From: Deltaproteobacteria bacterium
GTDB lineage: Bacteria; Myxococcota_A; Polyangia; Polyangiales; Ga0077539
Length of the DNA: 64,000 nucleotides
Direction: 5' to 3'
Assembly (NCBI GenBank): GCA_016704445.1
Contig: JADJAE010000027.1
Location: forward strand, 56,245 to 120,244
Shown: piece after piece, positions 17,601 through 27,400 of the stretch
Numbering within the stretch: the stretch's first letter is position 1
Layout of the letters: every line of letters starts with the position of its first letter
Notes under the pieces: generated by a model
Told to the model about the DNA's origin: nothing
Database searches by the model: none
What the model saw: the letters and a program-made list of their open reading frames with translations, nothing else
Made by a program: the position numbers and the translations under genes

Positions 17601-18938
17601 ATGCGGATCGGGCGCGCGGAGTCGATGCGGTGGGGCGTGGCGATGGCGCTGCTGGGCGCTCGTGCGGGGCACTCGCAGGTGCCCGCGCGGCGGGTTCCGG
17701 TGAGCGGGCCGGTGGTGGCCGAGGCCCTCGCCCCGGGCGCGTCGGACGACGTCTCCGACGGCACGGTGCTGCCCGCGTCGGCGCGCTCGCTGCGCATCGA
17801 GCGAGAGGGCGAGGTGGTGCGCTCCCGGCCCGACGTCGAGTCGGCCCGGAGGGGGACGCTCGCCCGGGGCGCGAGGCTCGCGGTCTTCGAGGCGACGCAG
17901 GGGCGGGGGTGCCGCACGGCGTGGATCCGCATCGACGTCGACGCGTGGGTCTGCGCCGACGGGGCGACGCTCACCGCCGACGGGCCGCTCGCGGCGCGGC
18001 AGCCGGTGGTGCGCGAGGGCGAGGTGGTGCCCTACCAGTACGCCTTCGCGACGCACGCGGGCGTGCGCACCTACCGGCGCATGGAGGACGTCACCGAGGA
18101 GAACTGGGCCGAGGAGCTGGAGCGGGGGATGTCCGTCGCGGTGGTGGGCATCGCGCGCATCGACGGCTCGACCTACGTGCACACCGCCAGCGGACGCTGG
18201 GTGTCCATGCGCGACCTGTCCTTCGCCCGCCCCAGCGAGCGCGCGGGGATCTTCTACGAGCCCGGCGAGTCGGTGACCTCCGTGGGGTTCTTCCGCTCCA
18301 ACACCCGGGCGTGGCCGACCGCGGAGTCGGCGCTGCGCGACAGCGGCCCGTCGGGCTCCTCGGTGGTGTTCACCCGCCGCGAGGTGGCGCACGTCCGGGA
18401 GGAGCGGGTGCTCCGCGGCATCCGCTTCGCGCGCCTCGACGGGGGCTGGGTGCGCGCGTCGCTGCTGATGCGCCCCAACGTGGGCGCTCCCCCGGCGGGG
18501 CTCGCGGCAAGGGAGCGCTGGGTCGACATCGACCGCTCGCAGCAGATGCTGGTGGCGATGGAGGGCACGGCGCCGGTGTTCGCGACCCTGGTCTCCACGG
18601 GGAGGGGGGAGCACCCGACGCAGCCCGGAGAGCACCGGGTGTGGTCGAAGCTGGCCACCACGGACATGTCCAACGCGGGCGACGCGGACATCATGACCGC
18701 GACGGCCCTCTACACGGCGGCGCGCGTGCCGTGGGTGATGTTCTTCCACGAAGACCAGGGGCTCCACGGGGTGTTCTGGCACGACCTCTTCGGTCGGCCG
18801 CGCTCCCACGGCTGCGTCAACATGGCCCCGCGCGACGCGGCCTGGCTCTTCCAGTGGTCGCCCCCGGCCCTGCCGCCGGGCTGGACCGCGGTGCTCCCCA
18901 CGCGGGGCGACCCGGGGCTGCGGGTGCGGGTGCGCTGA
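17601..18938 (+). CDS. L,D-transpeptidase (YkuD) family exported protein
   Basis: Of 445 residues, the N-terminus (from Met9, MRWGVAMALLGARAGHSQ) looks like a signal peptide, so the GTG/ATG choice between 17601 and 17625 is open. Residues about 60-300 carry repeated SH3-like or extracellular segments (YQYAFATHAGVRTYRRMED, GGWVRASLLMR). The YkuD domain is at about 310-430 with HGVFWHDLFGRPRSHGCVNM: the catalytic Cys (about residue 404) lies in SHGCVN and a conserved His precedes it. Such enzymes make 3-3 crosslinks in peptidoglycan or attach lipoproteins to it. The product is periplasmic. No gene partner can be deduced. Confidence 0.88.
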   Translation: MRIGRAESMRWGVAMALLGARAGHSQVPARRVPVSGPVVAEALAPGASDDVSDGTVLPASARSLRIEREGEVVRSRPDVESARRGTLARGARLAVFEATQGRGCRTAWIRIDVDAWVCADGATLTADGPLAARQPVVREGEVVPYQYAFATHAGVRTYRRMEDVTEENWAEELERGMSVAVVGIARIDGSTYVHTASGRWVSMRDLSFARPSERAGIFYEPGESVTSVGFFRSNTRAWPTAESALRDSGPSGSSVVFTRREVAHVREERVLRGIRFARLDGGWVRASLLMRPNVGAPPAGLAARERWVDIDRSQQMLVAMEGTAPVFATLVSTGRGEHPTQPGEHRVWSKLATTDMSNAGDADIMTATALYTAARVPWVMFFHEDQGLHGVFWHDLFGRPRSHGCVNMAPRDAAWLFQWSPPALPPGWTAVLPTRGDPGLRVRVR

Positions 18939-19089
18939 GGGGGCCGTACCCTCCTCGGGGCTCATCCCCGGGCTCCACGCTCGCCGTCGGGCGAAGACCG
19001 TTGGAACCCTTGTGGGCACCGTGCGATAACAGCGCGCCCGCGGGGCCACCAACCCGGATCCTTCGCCGCGCGGCGGGAGTGCACCTAAC

Positions 19090-21114
19090 GTGACGAACCA
19101 TCGCTCGACCCGCGCGCTGACGGGGATGTTGCTCAGCGCCGCCGTGGGCTGCGCGGGCTCCAACGCGCTCCACACCCGCTTCTCTGCGGTGCACAACACC
19201 CTCACCACCATGGGCGTGAGCCAGCTCGGCGCGCTCTCCGAGGGCTCCCTCGCGGAGGGCGCCACGGCGCGCTTCCCGGTCGAGCTCGACGCCCGCTGCC
19301 ACACCTTCGTGGCCTTCGGCGACGGCGCCCGCGACGTCGAGCTCAACGTGCTCGACGCCAACAACCAGCGCGTGGCCGGCGACACCACCCGCGACGCCCA
19401 GGCCACCGTGCAGTTCTGCCCGACGGTGCGAGGGCGCTACACCCTCGCGCTGCGCATGGCCGAGGGCGGCGGCGGCTACCTCCTCGCCAACTGGCGCGGC
19501 GGCACCAACGCCAGCGGCGCTGCGGGCGCTGCGGGCGAGGGGGGCCCCGGCTCCTGCGCCACGGCCATCCCCATCACCCCGGGGCAGACCGTCACCGGCG
19601 ACACGCGCCGCGGGCAGAGCCACAACGACGGCTCGTGCACCGGCGTCGAGGAGGGCGAGACCGGCGCGCCGGAGCTCGTCTACGCGCTCACCCTCGAGCG
19701 CCGCCAGCAGGTCACCATCGCCATCGAGCAGTCGGGCTTCGACGGCACCGTCTACGTCCGCTCGGGCGGCTGCGAAGACCCGTCGAGCGAGGCCGCCGGC
19801 GGATGCAACGACGACGAGGGCGACACCTCGCACTCGCGGCTGGTGCTCGCGCTCGACCCGGGCACCCACTACATCTTCGTCGACGGCTACGCCCGCAACG
19901 CGGGCACCTTCTCCATGACCGTCACCGCCGCCGATGTCCCGTCCATCGCCGACGTGTGCCAGAGCGCGGCGGCCCTCACGCCCAACACCGCCGTCACCGG
20001 CACCCTCACCTCGCAAGACCTCAACCTCTTCCAGGCGCGCTGCGGCGGCAACGCCCGCGGGCCCGACCGGGTGTACCGCCTTGAGGTCCCGCAGGAGTCG
20101 CGGCTGCAGCTGCACCAGGAGAGCGACTACGACGGGGTGATCCACTTCCGCCGCGCGTGCGCCGAGGCCGGCACCGAGGTGGACTGCAACGACGACGCGG
20201 AAGACGTGCAGCACGCGCGCATCAACGCCATCGTCCCCGCGGGCACCTACTTCGTCTTCACCGACGGCTACGCCCCCAACGCGGCGGGCGCGTACACCCT
20301 CCAGGCCGACCTCGCGCCGGTGGCGGGCGGCAACACCGCGGGCGACACCTGCGCCGACGCCCAGCTCCTCACGCCGGGCACCCCCGTCGACGGAAACACC
20401 TTCCAGGCCCGCGACGACGTGCACTCCCCCTGCGCCGCCGCGGCCGACGGCTACGACGTGGTCTACCGGCTCAACGTGACCGCGCGCTCGCGGGTGAAGC
20501 TCTGGTTCGACAGCAACGACCTGCGCGAGCAGGGCACGATCACCGTCGCCCGCGCCTGCGACGGCGCTCCGCTCACCCAGGCCACCTGCCGCCCCGGAGC
20601 GATCGGCGAGGCCCGCGCGTACGACCAGGTGCTCGACCCGGGCAACTACTACGTCATCGTCGACAGCGCGGCCCCGAGGCGCTTCGGGCGCTTCCGGCTC
20701 AACTCTCGCGTCGAGAGCGCCGCGGAGGTCGAGCGCCTCTGCCGCACGGCGCCGCTGCTGGTCCCCGGGCGCACCGTCACCGGCACCACCGTCGGGGGCA
20801 CCGACCGCTTCCAGGCCTCCTGCGCGGGCGGCGCTCGCAGCCCGGAGAACCTCTACCGCCTCGTCGTGCGGCGCCGCTCGGCGGTGCGCGTCTCGGTGAC
20901 CTCCACCACCAGCGGCTACGACCCGGCGGTGTTCATCCGCCAGACCTGCGCGCAGTCCACCACCGAGCGCGGCTGCAACGACGACGCGGGCGACGTGCAG
21001 CACTCGCAGGTCGAGGCCACCCTCGAGCCCGGCACCTACACCGTCTTCGTCGACGGCTATGCCAACCGCAACAGCGGGGCCTACTCCCTGGAGTGCCAGG
21101 TCACCCCGCAATAA
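19090..21114 (+). CDS. Secreted lipoprotein with repeated pre-peptidase C-terminal (PPC)-like domains
   Basis: The 674-residue protein uses a GTG start. The signal sequence MLLSAAVGCAGS has lipobox AVGC. After a first beta-rich domain there are about five units of roughly 110 residues, each with C..A..LTPG..VTGTT...D.F...C, a hydrophobic strand, and CNDD...D..HS...A.L.PGTY.VFVDGY.....G.Y.L. This is the PPC (bacterial pre-peptidase C-terminal) beta-sandwich pattern, normally found beside secreted proteases, but no catalytic domain is present here. It may be a surface structural or binding protein. The repeats are divergent in sequence but regular in spacing. Confidence 0.8.
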   Translation: MTNHRSTRALTGMLLSAAVGCAGSNALHTRFSAVHNTLTTMGVSQLGALSEGSLAEGATARFPVELDARCHTFVAFGDGARDVELNVLDANNQRVAGDTTRDAQATVQFCPTVRGRYTLALRMAEGGGGYLLANWRGGTNASGAAGAAGEGGPGSCATAIPITPGQTVTGDTRRGQSHNDGSCTGVEEGETGAPELVYALTLERRQQVTIAIEQSGFDGTVYVRSGGCEDPSSEAAGGCNDDEGDTSHSRLVLALDPGTHYIFVDGYARNAGTFSMTVTAADVPSIADVCQSAAALTPNTAVTGTLTSQDLNLFQARCGGNARGPDRVYRLEVPQESRLQLHQESDYDGVIHFRRACAEAGTEVDCNDDAEDVQHARINAIVPAGTYFVFTDGYAPNAAGAYTLQADLAPVAGGNTAGDTCADAQLLTPGTPVDGNTFQARDDVHSPCAAAADGYDVVYRLNVTARSRVKLWFDSNDLREQGTITVARACDGAPLTQATCRPGAIGEARAYDQVLDPGNYYVIVDSAAPRRFGRFRLNSRVESAAEVERLCRTAPLLVPGRTVTGTTVGGTDRFQASCAGGARSPENLYRLVVRRRSAVRVSVTSTTSGYDPAVFIRQTCAQSTTERGCNDDAGDVQHSQVEATLEPGTYTVFVDGYANRNSGAYSLECQVTPQ

Positions 21115-21191
21115 AGCCCACGGAGGGCGCTGTCCGACGGACCCACGCGCCCCCATCATTTCCCCCCACCGAGAGGAGCCCGCGCGTCGCC

Positions 21192-21749
21192 ATGCTTGAA
21201 GAAGTCATCGAGGAGCTGAAGAACGCCTACACCAAGGCCCACGACGCCTTGCGCCGTGACCTCTCGCGGCTGCGCACCGGGCGGGCCAACCCGTCCATGC
21301 TCGACGGCATCCGCGTCGACTACTACGGCACCCCCACGCCCATCGCGAGCATGGCGACCATCTCGGTCCCCGAGCCGCGGATGATCCAGATCAAGGTGTG
21401 GGAGCGGGGGCAGTCCAAGGCCGTCGACAAGGCCATCCGGGAGAGCGACCTGGGGCTCAACCCGCAGGTCGACGGAGACACGCTGCGCATCCCCCTTCCC
21501 TCGCTCACCGAAGAGCGCCGGAAGGACCTCGCCAAGAAGGCCCGCAAGGAGGGCGAGGACTGCAAGATCGCCATCCGCAAGGGCCGCAAGGACGCCAAGG
21601 ACATGATCGACGCCCTGGTGAAGGACGGCGACGTGAGCCGCGACGACGGCGACGCCGCGTGGAAGAAGGCCGAAGACCTGGTGGCCGCCGCGGTGAAGAC
21701 CGCGGACGACATCGTCGCCAGCAAGGAGAAGGAGATCATGACGGTGTGA
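21192..21749 (+). CDS. frr: Ribosome recycling factor
   Basis: At 185 residues it is the exact family length. It releases post-termination ribosomes together with EF-G. Conserved stretches include LRTGRANPSMLDGI, VDYYGTPTPI, ATISVPEPRM, AIRESDLGLNP, IRIPLPSLTEERRKDL-like and KEKEIMTV at the C-terminus. It starts at ATG 21192, 13 bases after GAGAGGAG. The usual partners rpsB, tsf and pyrH are not adjacent; instead the next gene is an outer-membrane-type protein overlapping by GTGA. The identification is very secure. Confidence 0.97.
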   Translation: MLEEVIEELKNAYTKAHDALRRDLSRLRTGRANPSMLDGIRVDYYGTPTPIASMATISVPEPRMIQIKVWERGQSKAVDKAIRESDLGLNPQVDGDTLRIPLPSLTEERRKDLAKKARKEGEDCKIAIRKGRKDAKDMIDALVKDGDVSRDDGDAAWKKAEDLVAAAVKTADDIVASKEKEIMTV

Positions 21750-22675
21750 GAGTCACCGTCATACACCTCGCCTCCGCGCTGCTCTCCCTGGGGCTTTGCG
21801 CGGCCCCGCTCCCCTCCTTCGCGCAGGACCGCTCTCCCTGGCTGCCGCCGCCCTCGCTCGAGCAGCCCGTGGCGCCGCTCCCGCCGCCGGGGGTCGCTCG
21901 CCCCGAGGCGCGCCCGCCGCCGCGCTCTCCCCTGCCGCCGCTGCTCACCCGCTCGCTCTCCCTCCCCGCCGGGGTGGTCACCCTCCAGTGGGGCGCTGGC
22001 TTCGCGTACAGCACCCTCGGCAGCCTCGGCTTCAGCCGCTCCGACGGCGGCCTCGGGCTCTCCTTCGACCTGAGCGCCGGCCTCGGCAAGCACCTCCAGC
22101 TCGACTTCGGCACGGGCCTGCGCTTCGGGACCCTCCTCGCCGCCGACCGCTACGGCAGGGTGTTTCGCGACGACGTCTTCCAGACCGGCAACCGCTTCAT
22201 CGGCAACCCCTGGCTGAAGCTCCGGTACTCCTTCCTCGACGACGGAGCGCAGCCCTTCAGCGTCGGCGTCGAGGCCCTGCTCCAGGCGCCCATCGCCGAG
22301 GCCAGCGCGTGGAGCGTGGGCGTGGGCGTGCCCCTTCAGCTCGCGCTCCCTTCGGCGCGGCTGCGCATCGAGAGCGGGGTGTTCATGCAGTTCGTGCTGA
22401 GCGAGGGCTCCACCATCCGCAACGTGCTCAACATTCCAGTGCGACTGCTGCTCGGCGTCTCCCAGGGCTTCGCCGTCGGGATCGTCTCGGGCGTGCAGCT
22501 CGGCAACGCGTTTCGCTCCGACGCGACGGAGCCCAACGTGCAACTCGGCCTGGTGCTGCGAGGCCGGGTCAGCGCCTCCGTCGAGATCAGCGGCCAGGCG
22601 ATGTTCCCCGCCGCCTCTCCCGCGGGCCTCGACGCCTACGGCTTCGGCCTCGCTCTCACCCACCGGGTGCGCTGA
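21746..22675 (+). CDS. Outer-membrane beta-barrel-like exported protein
   Basis: GTG at 21746 overlaps the frr stop (GTGA). The 309-residue product starts with a signal peptide (LASALLSLGLCAAPLPSFAQ) followed by a Pro-rich linker (residues about 30-70). The remainder alternates hydrophobic and polar residues in short strands such as LQWGAGFAYSTLG, LQLDFGTGLRFG, FSVGVEALLQAP and SVEISGQAMFP, as expected for an eight-to-ten strand outer-membrane barrel. No named family was recognised. Coupling to frr is positional; no functional link is implied. Confidence 0.75.
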   Translation: MRVTVIHLASALLSLGLCAAPLPSFAQDRSPWLPPPSLEQPVAPLPPPGVARPEARPPPRSPLPPLLTRSLSLPAGVVTLQWGAGFAYSTLGSLGFSRSDGGLGLSFDLSAGLGKHLQLDFGTGLRFGTLLAADRYGRVFRDDVFQTGNRFIGNPWLKLRYSFLDDGAQPFSVGVEALLQAPIAEASAWSVGVGVPLQLALPSARLRIESGVFMQFVLSEGSTIRNVLNIPVRLLLGVSQGFAVGIVSGVQLGNAFRSDATEPNVQLGLVLRGRVSASVEISGQAMFPAASPAGLDAYGFGLALTHRVR

Positions 22676-22737
22676 GCCTCCCCTCCGGGCCTTTGTCCCG
22701 GGTGCCGAGGCTCGTGTCTTGCTAGTGCGGCAGCACG

Positions 22738-24039
22738 ATGTCTCAACCACACTCTCTTCTGCGTCGCGGGACGCGCGTCGCGCTCGCCGTCTGCGCCGTA
22801 GCCCTGGTCGGGGGCCGGCCGGTCGCCGCCCAGCCCCTCGCCGACTCACCCCGTGATCATCTCCCCACCGTCTGGACCGACTCGGACGTCCGCGTCCGCG
22901 CCCGTCGCTCGGCGTTTCGGGTGCGCCGCGCCGAGCACGCGCTGCGGGTCGCTCAGGCCGGCCGCGTCTTCGGGGACCTTCCCCGGGTCGGCAACCCCAC
23001 CGTCGGCGTGATCGCGCTGCCGGGCCTCCCGAACTACGGCGCGCTCACCTACGCGGTCTCCCTCGGGCTGCCCATCGACCTCGCGGGGGTCGGCCGGGCG
23101 CGCTCTCGCGAGGCGGAGGCGGGCGTGGGGGTAGGCACGGCGCGGCTCGACGCGGAGCGGGCGGCGGCGGAGGCGGAGGCCCGTGCGGCGTGGGTGTCGG
23201 TCGGTGTGGCGCGTTCGCTGGAGGCGATCCAGCGGTCGAGGCTCGCGTCGGCGCTGGAGGCCGAGGGGCGCATCGAGGCGAGGCTCGCGGCGGGCGAGTC
23301 GACGGCGCTCGACCGGGCGATGGTGCAGCGAGAGCGCGCGGCGGCGGAGGCGGACGTGGCGAGGGCGGTGCGGCTGGGTCGCGAGGCGGCCGACGCGCTG
23401 CGGATGGCGCTCGACCTGCCGGGGCGCTCTCCGATCGAGGTGGCGCCCATCGGCGCGCCGTCGCGACCCACCGCGGACACGATCGCGCGGGCTGCGCGGG
23501 CTGCTGGGTCGAGGCGCGGAGAGGTGCGCGCGGCGCAGGCGGTCGGGCTGGAGGCCTCGGCGAGGGGGGTGCGGCAGGGGCGCGAGGCGGTCGCGCCGCT
23601 GACCGTGGGCCTGGAGGGTCAGCAGGTGGCCGTGGGGCCGCAGGAGACGGCGAGCTCGCTGGGGCTGTCGCTGCGGTGGGAGCTGCCCTTCGTGCGGCGG
23701 GCCCAGGGCGAGCGCGCGGTGTCCTCGGCGGAGGCCTCGGCGGCGCGCGCGGACGCGAGAATCCTTCAGCGGGTGGTGTCTCGCGAGGTGGAGGCGGCGG
23801 GGGCCAGGCTGGAGAGCGCCCTGGAGGAGCTCGACGTGCTGGAGCAGCGCGCGCTCCCCGCGGCGGCGAACCTGGAGCAGCAGACCACGGTGACGTGGAC
23901 GGCGGGCAACCTGGAGTGGTTCCGGGTGCAGGAGGCGAGGCGCGAGCGGCTGGAGCTGGCGGCCCGCGCGCTGGAGGTGCTCAGGGAGGCGTGGCTCGCG
24001 CGCATCGAGCTCGACCGCGCCTCGGGGGCGGAGCAGTGA
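22738..24039 (+). CDS. TolC/CzcC-family outer membrane efflux protein
   Basis: At 433 residues this is typical of CzcC-like outer-membrane factors. It has an N-terminal signal peptide (ALAVCAVALVGGRPVAAQ) and long Ala/Glu/Arg-rich heptad helices in two related halves (about 60-230 and 260-420). Conserved bits include NPTVGVIALPG, LSLGLPIDLAGVGRAR-like and WELPFVRRAQGERA. It would form the exit duct for the RND pump encoded nearby. It is on the plus strand while the pump and adaptor genes are on the minus strand and converge on it, an atypical arrangement. Its stop overlaps a 29-residue membrane peptide gene (GTGA). Confidence 0.85.
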   Translation: MSQPHSLLRRGTRVALAVCAVALVGGRPVAAQPLADSPRDHLPTVWTDSDVRVRARRSAFRVRRAEHALRVAQAGRVFGDLPRVGNPTVGVIALPGLPNYGALTYAVSLGLPIDLAGVGRARSREAEAGVGVGTARLDAERAAAEAEARAAWVSVGVARSLEAIQRSRLASALEAEGRIEARLAAGESTALDRAMVQRERAAAEADVARAVRLGREAADALRMALDLPGRSPIEVAPIGAPSRPTADTIARAARAAGSRRGEVRAAQAVGLEASARGVRQGREAVAPLTVGLEGQQVAVGPQETASSLGLSLRWELPFVRRAQGERAVSSAEASAARADARILQRVVSREVEAAGARLESALEELDVLEQRALPAAANLEQQTTVTWTAGNLEWFRVQEARRERLELAARALEVLREAWLARIELDRASGAEQ

Positions 24040-24125
24040 ACACCGCGCTGCGCGTCGGCGCGTCGGCGCTGCTGGCGGCAGCGCTGGTGGGCATCGCGGT
24101 GATGCTCTTCGGATCGGTGCAGTAG
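24036..24125 (+). CDS. 29-residue single-transmembrane peptide
   Basis: GTG at 24036 overlaps the efflux-protein stop codon (GTGA) and the frame ends in TAG at 24123. The peptide VNTALRVGASALLAAALVG... is one hydrophobic helix of about 20 residues with a short basic N-terminus. The overlap and the clean single-helix composition favour a real coupled small gene, perhaps a pump accessory peptide like those known for RND systems (for example AcrZ), but no homology is recognised. Confidence 0.45.
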   Translation: MNTALRVGASALLAAALVGIAVMLFGSVQ

Positions 24126-24212
24126 CGCCCGTCCGGGGAGCGAAGACCCCCCATTCCCCATCATCCCTGTAGGGAGAGCTCGTCGTTGCCCTCATCTTCG
24201 CGGAAACGCTCC

Positions 24213-24243
24213 CGGTTGCGACGGCCCTTCGGGCCTGCAACCG
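24213..24243. terminator. Hairpin between convergent efflux genes (bidirectional terminator candidate)
   Basis: CGGTTGC at 24213-24219 pairs with GCAACCG at 24237-24243, enclosing GGCCC/GGGCC around a TTC loop. The structure sits midway in the 298-base gap between the two convergent efflux transcripts. There is no T-run on either side. Other than this and a second weak GCCCCT/AGGGGC hairpin near 24270, nothing was seen in the gap. Confidence 0.55.
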
Positions 24244-24423
24244 CGGAGTGGGCGGAAACGGGGCCCCTCCGAGGGGCTTCCAAGGAGCGCCGGTCGCTGG
24301 CGCAACCGTCGGGAGGTCCTCGACCGCCGCGATGGCCGCCTGCGCGCGGGCCCCTTGTCGGCGCTGGGAGGCGGGCGGTTCCGGAGCAACGGAGAGCGAG
24401 GGCGAGGGGGTTGAGCCCGCGGC

Positions 24424-27400
24424 TCAGACCTCTTCCACCACGGCCGTCTCTTCCTGCGGGGGCTCCTTCGCGGGCCGCACCGCGATCGCTCGCAGCAGCG
24501 CCGGCAGCAGGAAGATGCCCAGCAGCGTGCTCGAGGCCAGGCCGCCGATGACCACCGTCGCCAGCGGCTGCTGCACCTCGCTGCCCGCGGACGTCGACAT
24601 CGCCATCGGGGCGAAGCCCAGCGCCGCCACCGTGGCCGTGAGCAGCAGCGGCTGCAGCACCGCCACCGCGCCGTCGACCAGCGCCCGCTCCGGGTCTGCG
24701 CCCTCGGCCACGCGCCGCCGGATCTCGCTCGCCATCACCACGCCGTTGAGCACGGCGATGCCGCAGAGGGCGATGAACCCGATGGCCGCCGGGAGGCTGA
24801 AGGACATCCCGCGCAGCTTGAGCGCCACGATGCCGCCGATGAGCGCGAAGGGCACCCCGGAGAAGACCGCGAGCGCGTAGCGCGCGTTGCCGAACATCAG
24901 GAAGAGCATCGCCACGATGAGCCCGAGGCTCACCGGAACCACCAGGGCGAGGCGGGCGCTCGCGCGGGCGAAGTTCTCGAACTGCCCGCTCCACTCGACG
25001 CGGTAGCCCTCCGGCAGCCGCACCTCGCGCTCGACCCGGGCGCGCGCGTCGTCGACGAAGCCCACGAGGTCTCTGCCGCGGATGTTCACCTCGACGCGCA
25101 GTCGTCGCTGCATGCCCTCGCGGCTGATCTGCGCGGGCCCGTCCTCCTCGGTCACGTCGGCCACCTGGCCCAGCGGGATCAGCGAGCCCTCGGTGTTGCC
25201 CACCGGCAGCGCCTCGATGCTCTCCGCGCCGCGCCCGATCGGCGGCAGCAGCACCCGGAGATCGAAGCGCATCTTGCCCTCGAACATCACGCCCACGCGC
25301 CGCCCCTGGCGCGTCGCCTCGACCGCCGCGAGCACGTCGTCCGCGGCCACGCCGTGCCGCGCCAGCCGCTGCCGGTCGACCCGCACCTGCATCATCGGGA
25401 ACCCGAGCGCCCGCTCGACGCGCACGTCGCCCGCGCCCGGCGTCCCCCGCATCAGCTGCCCGATGCGGTTGCCGATGTCGGTCATCACCGTGAGGTCCTC
25501 GCCGAAGAGGTGGATCGCCACGTCGGCGCGGGAGCCGGAGATCAGCTCGTTGGTGCGGTCCTCGATGGGCTGCGAGATCGACACGTAGGTCGACGGCACC
25601 TCGCGCTCGATGGCGGTCTTCATCAGCTCGCCGAGCGCGTCGAGGTCGTGCGCGCTGGTCCACTCGCGCTTCGGCCGCAGGTGCACGAGGATGTCCGTGT
25701 TGTCCATGCCGACCGGGTCCGTGGCGACCTCCGCGCGGCCCGTCATGGCGAGCGAGGTCACCACCTCCGGGAAGCGCGCGAGCACCCGCTCGGTCGCGAG
25801 GTCGAGCCGGCGCGCCTCGGAGATCCCGATGGAGGGGATGCGCCGGATGGCCACCACGATGTCGCCCTCGTCGATGCGCGGGACGAAGTCCGCCCCGAGG
25901 CTCCCTGCCACCGGCACCGTGGCCGCCAGCGCCGCGACGGAGGCGATGAAGAGGGCGGCGCGCTGCCTCACCGCCCAGGTCACGGCGCGCGAGTACGGCG
26001 CCTCCAGGCGGTGCAGCAGCCCGTGGGCGCCGGGCTTCTTCGGCGGGCGCAGGAAGGTCACCGCGCCGGCGGGGAAGACCACCAGCGCGAAGACCACCGA
26101 GCCGCCGAGCGCCAGCGCCATGGTGGTCGCCATCGGGCGGAACATCTTCCCCTCGGTGCCCTCCAGCGCCAGCAGCGGGAGGTACACCAGCAGGATGATG
26201 AGCACCGAGAACACCACCGGCCGCGCCACCTGGCGCACCGAGGCCGCCACCGCATCCCGGTAGTTCTGCTGGTTGATGTCGTGCAGCGCGAGGCGCGCGA
26301 GCGCGGCCTCCAGCATCACGATGGGCCCGTCCACCAGGAACCCGAAGTCGATCGCCCCGAGGGACATCAGGTTGCCCGTCACCCCGAGCTGCCGCATCCC
26401 GAAGACCGCGAGGAGCATCGCGAAGGGGATGCCGAGCGTGACCAGCAGGCTGCCGCGCATCGAGCCCAGCAGCACCAGCAGCACGAGCGACACCAGCAGC
26501 GCGCCCTCCAGCAGGTTGTTGCCCACCGTCGCCAGCGTGCGGTCGATGAACTGCGCGCGGTCGTACACCTCGTCGATGTGCACCCCCGCCGGGAGCGTGC
26601 GGCGAAGCTCGCCCACCCGGTCGTGGACGCTGTGCACCACGGTGCGGGAGTTCTGCCCGAGGAGCATCATCACGATGCCGCTGACCACCTCGCCGCGGCC
26701 GTCCTGGGTCACGACGCCCTGCTGGAGCGCCGCGCCGGTGCGCGCCTCGCCCAGGTGCCTGATCTGGATCGGCGTGCCGTCCGCGTCCGTCGCCACGACC
26801 ACCGAGGCGAGGTCCGCCACGTCGCGCAGCTGCGCCTCGCCGCGGATGGTGAACTGCTCCGCGCCGCGCTCGATCCAGCCGCCGCCGACGTTGGCGTTGT
26901 TGCGCGCCAGCACCTCGAGCACGCGGCCGATGGTGATCCGGTGCGCCGCGAGCCGCTGCGGGTCGAGCGCGACCTCGTACTGCTTGCGCGAGCCGCCGAG
27001 GGCGTTGACCTCGATCACCCCGGGGACGCTGCGCAGCCGCGGCGCGACGTCCCACTCCAGCATGGTGCGCAGCTCCATCGCGGTGTGCCGGTCGCTGCGC
27101 AGCACGAACTGGTAGATCTCCCCGAGGCCGGTGGACACCGGCGCGAGCTCGGGCCTGCCGAACTGCGCCGGCACGTCGGCCTCGATGCTCCGCAGCCGCT
27201 CGGAGACGAGCTGCCGCGCGAACCACACGTCGATGTCGTCGTTGAAGACGATGGTCACCGCGGAGATGCCCGCGCGGGTGACCGAGCGGATCTCCTGGAG
27301 GTTGGGCAGGCCGTTGAGGCCGGTCTCCACGGGCAGGGTGACGTAGCGCTCGACCTCCTCGGCGGAGAGCCCCGGCGAGTCGGTGAGCACCTGCACCTGG

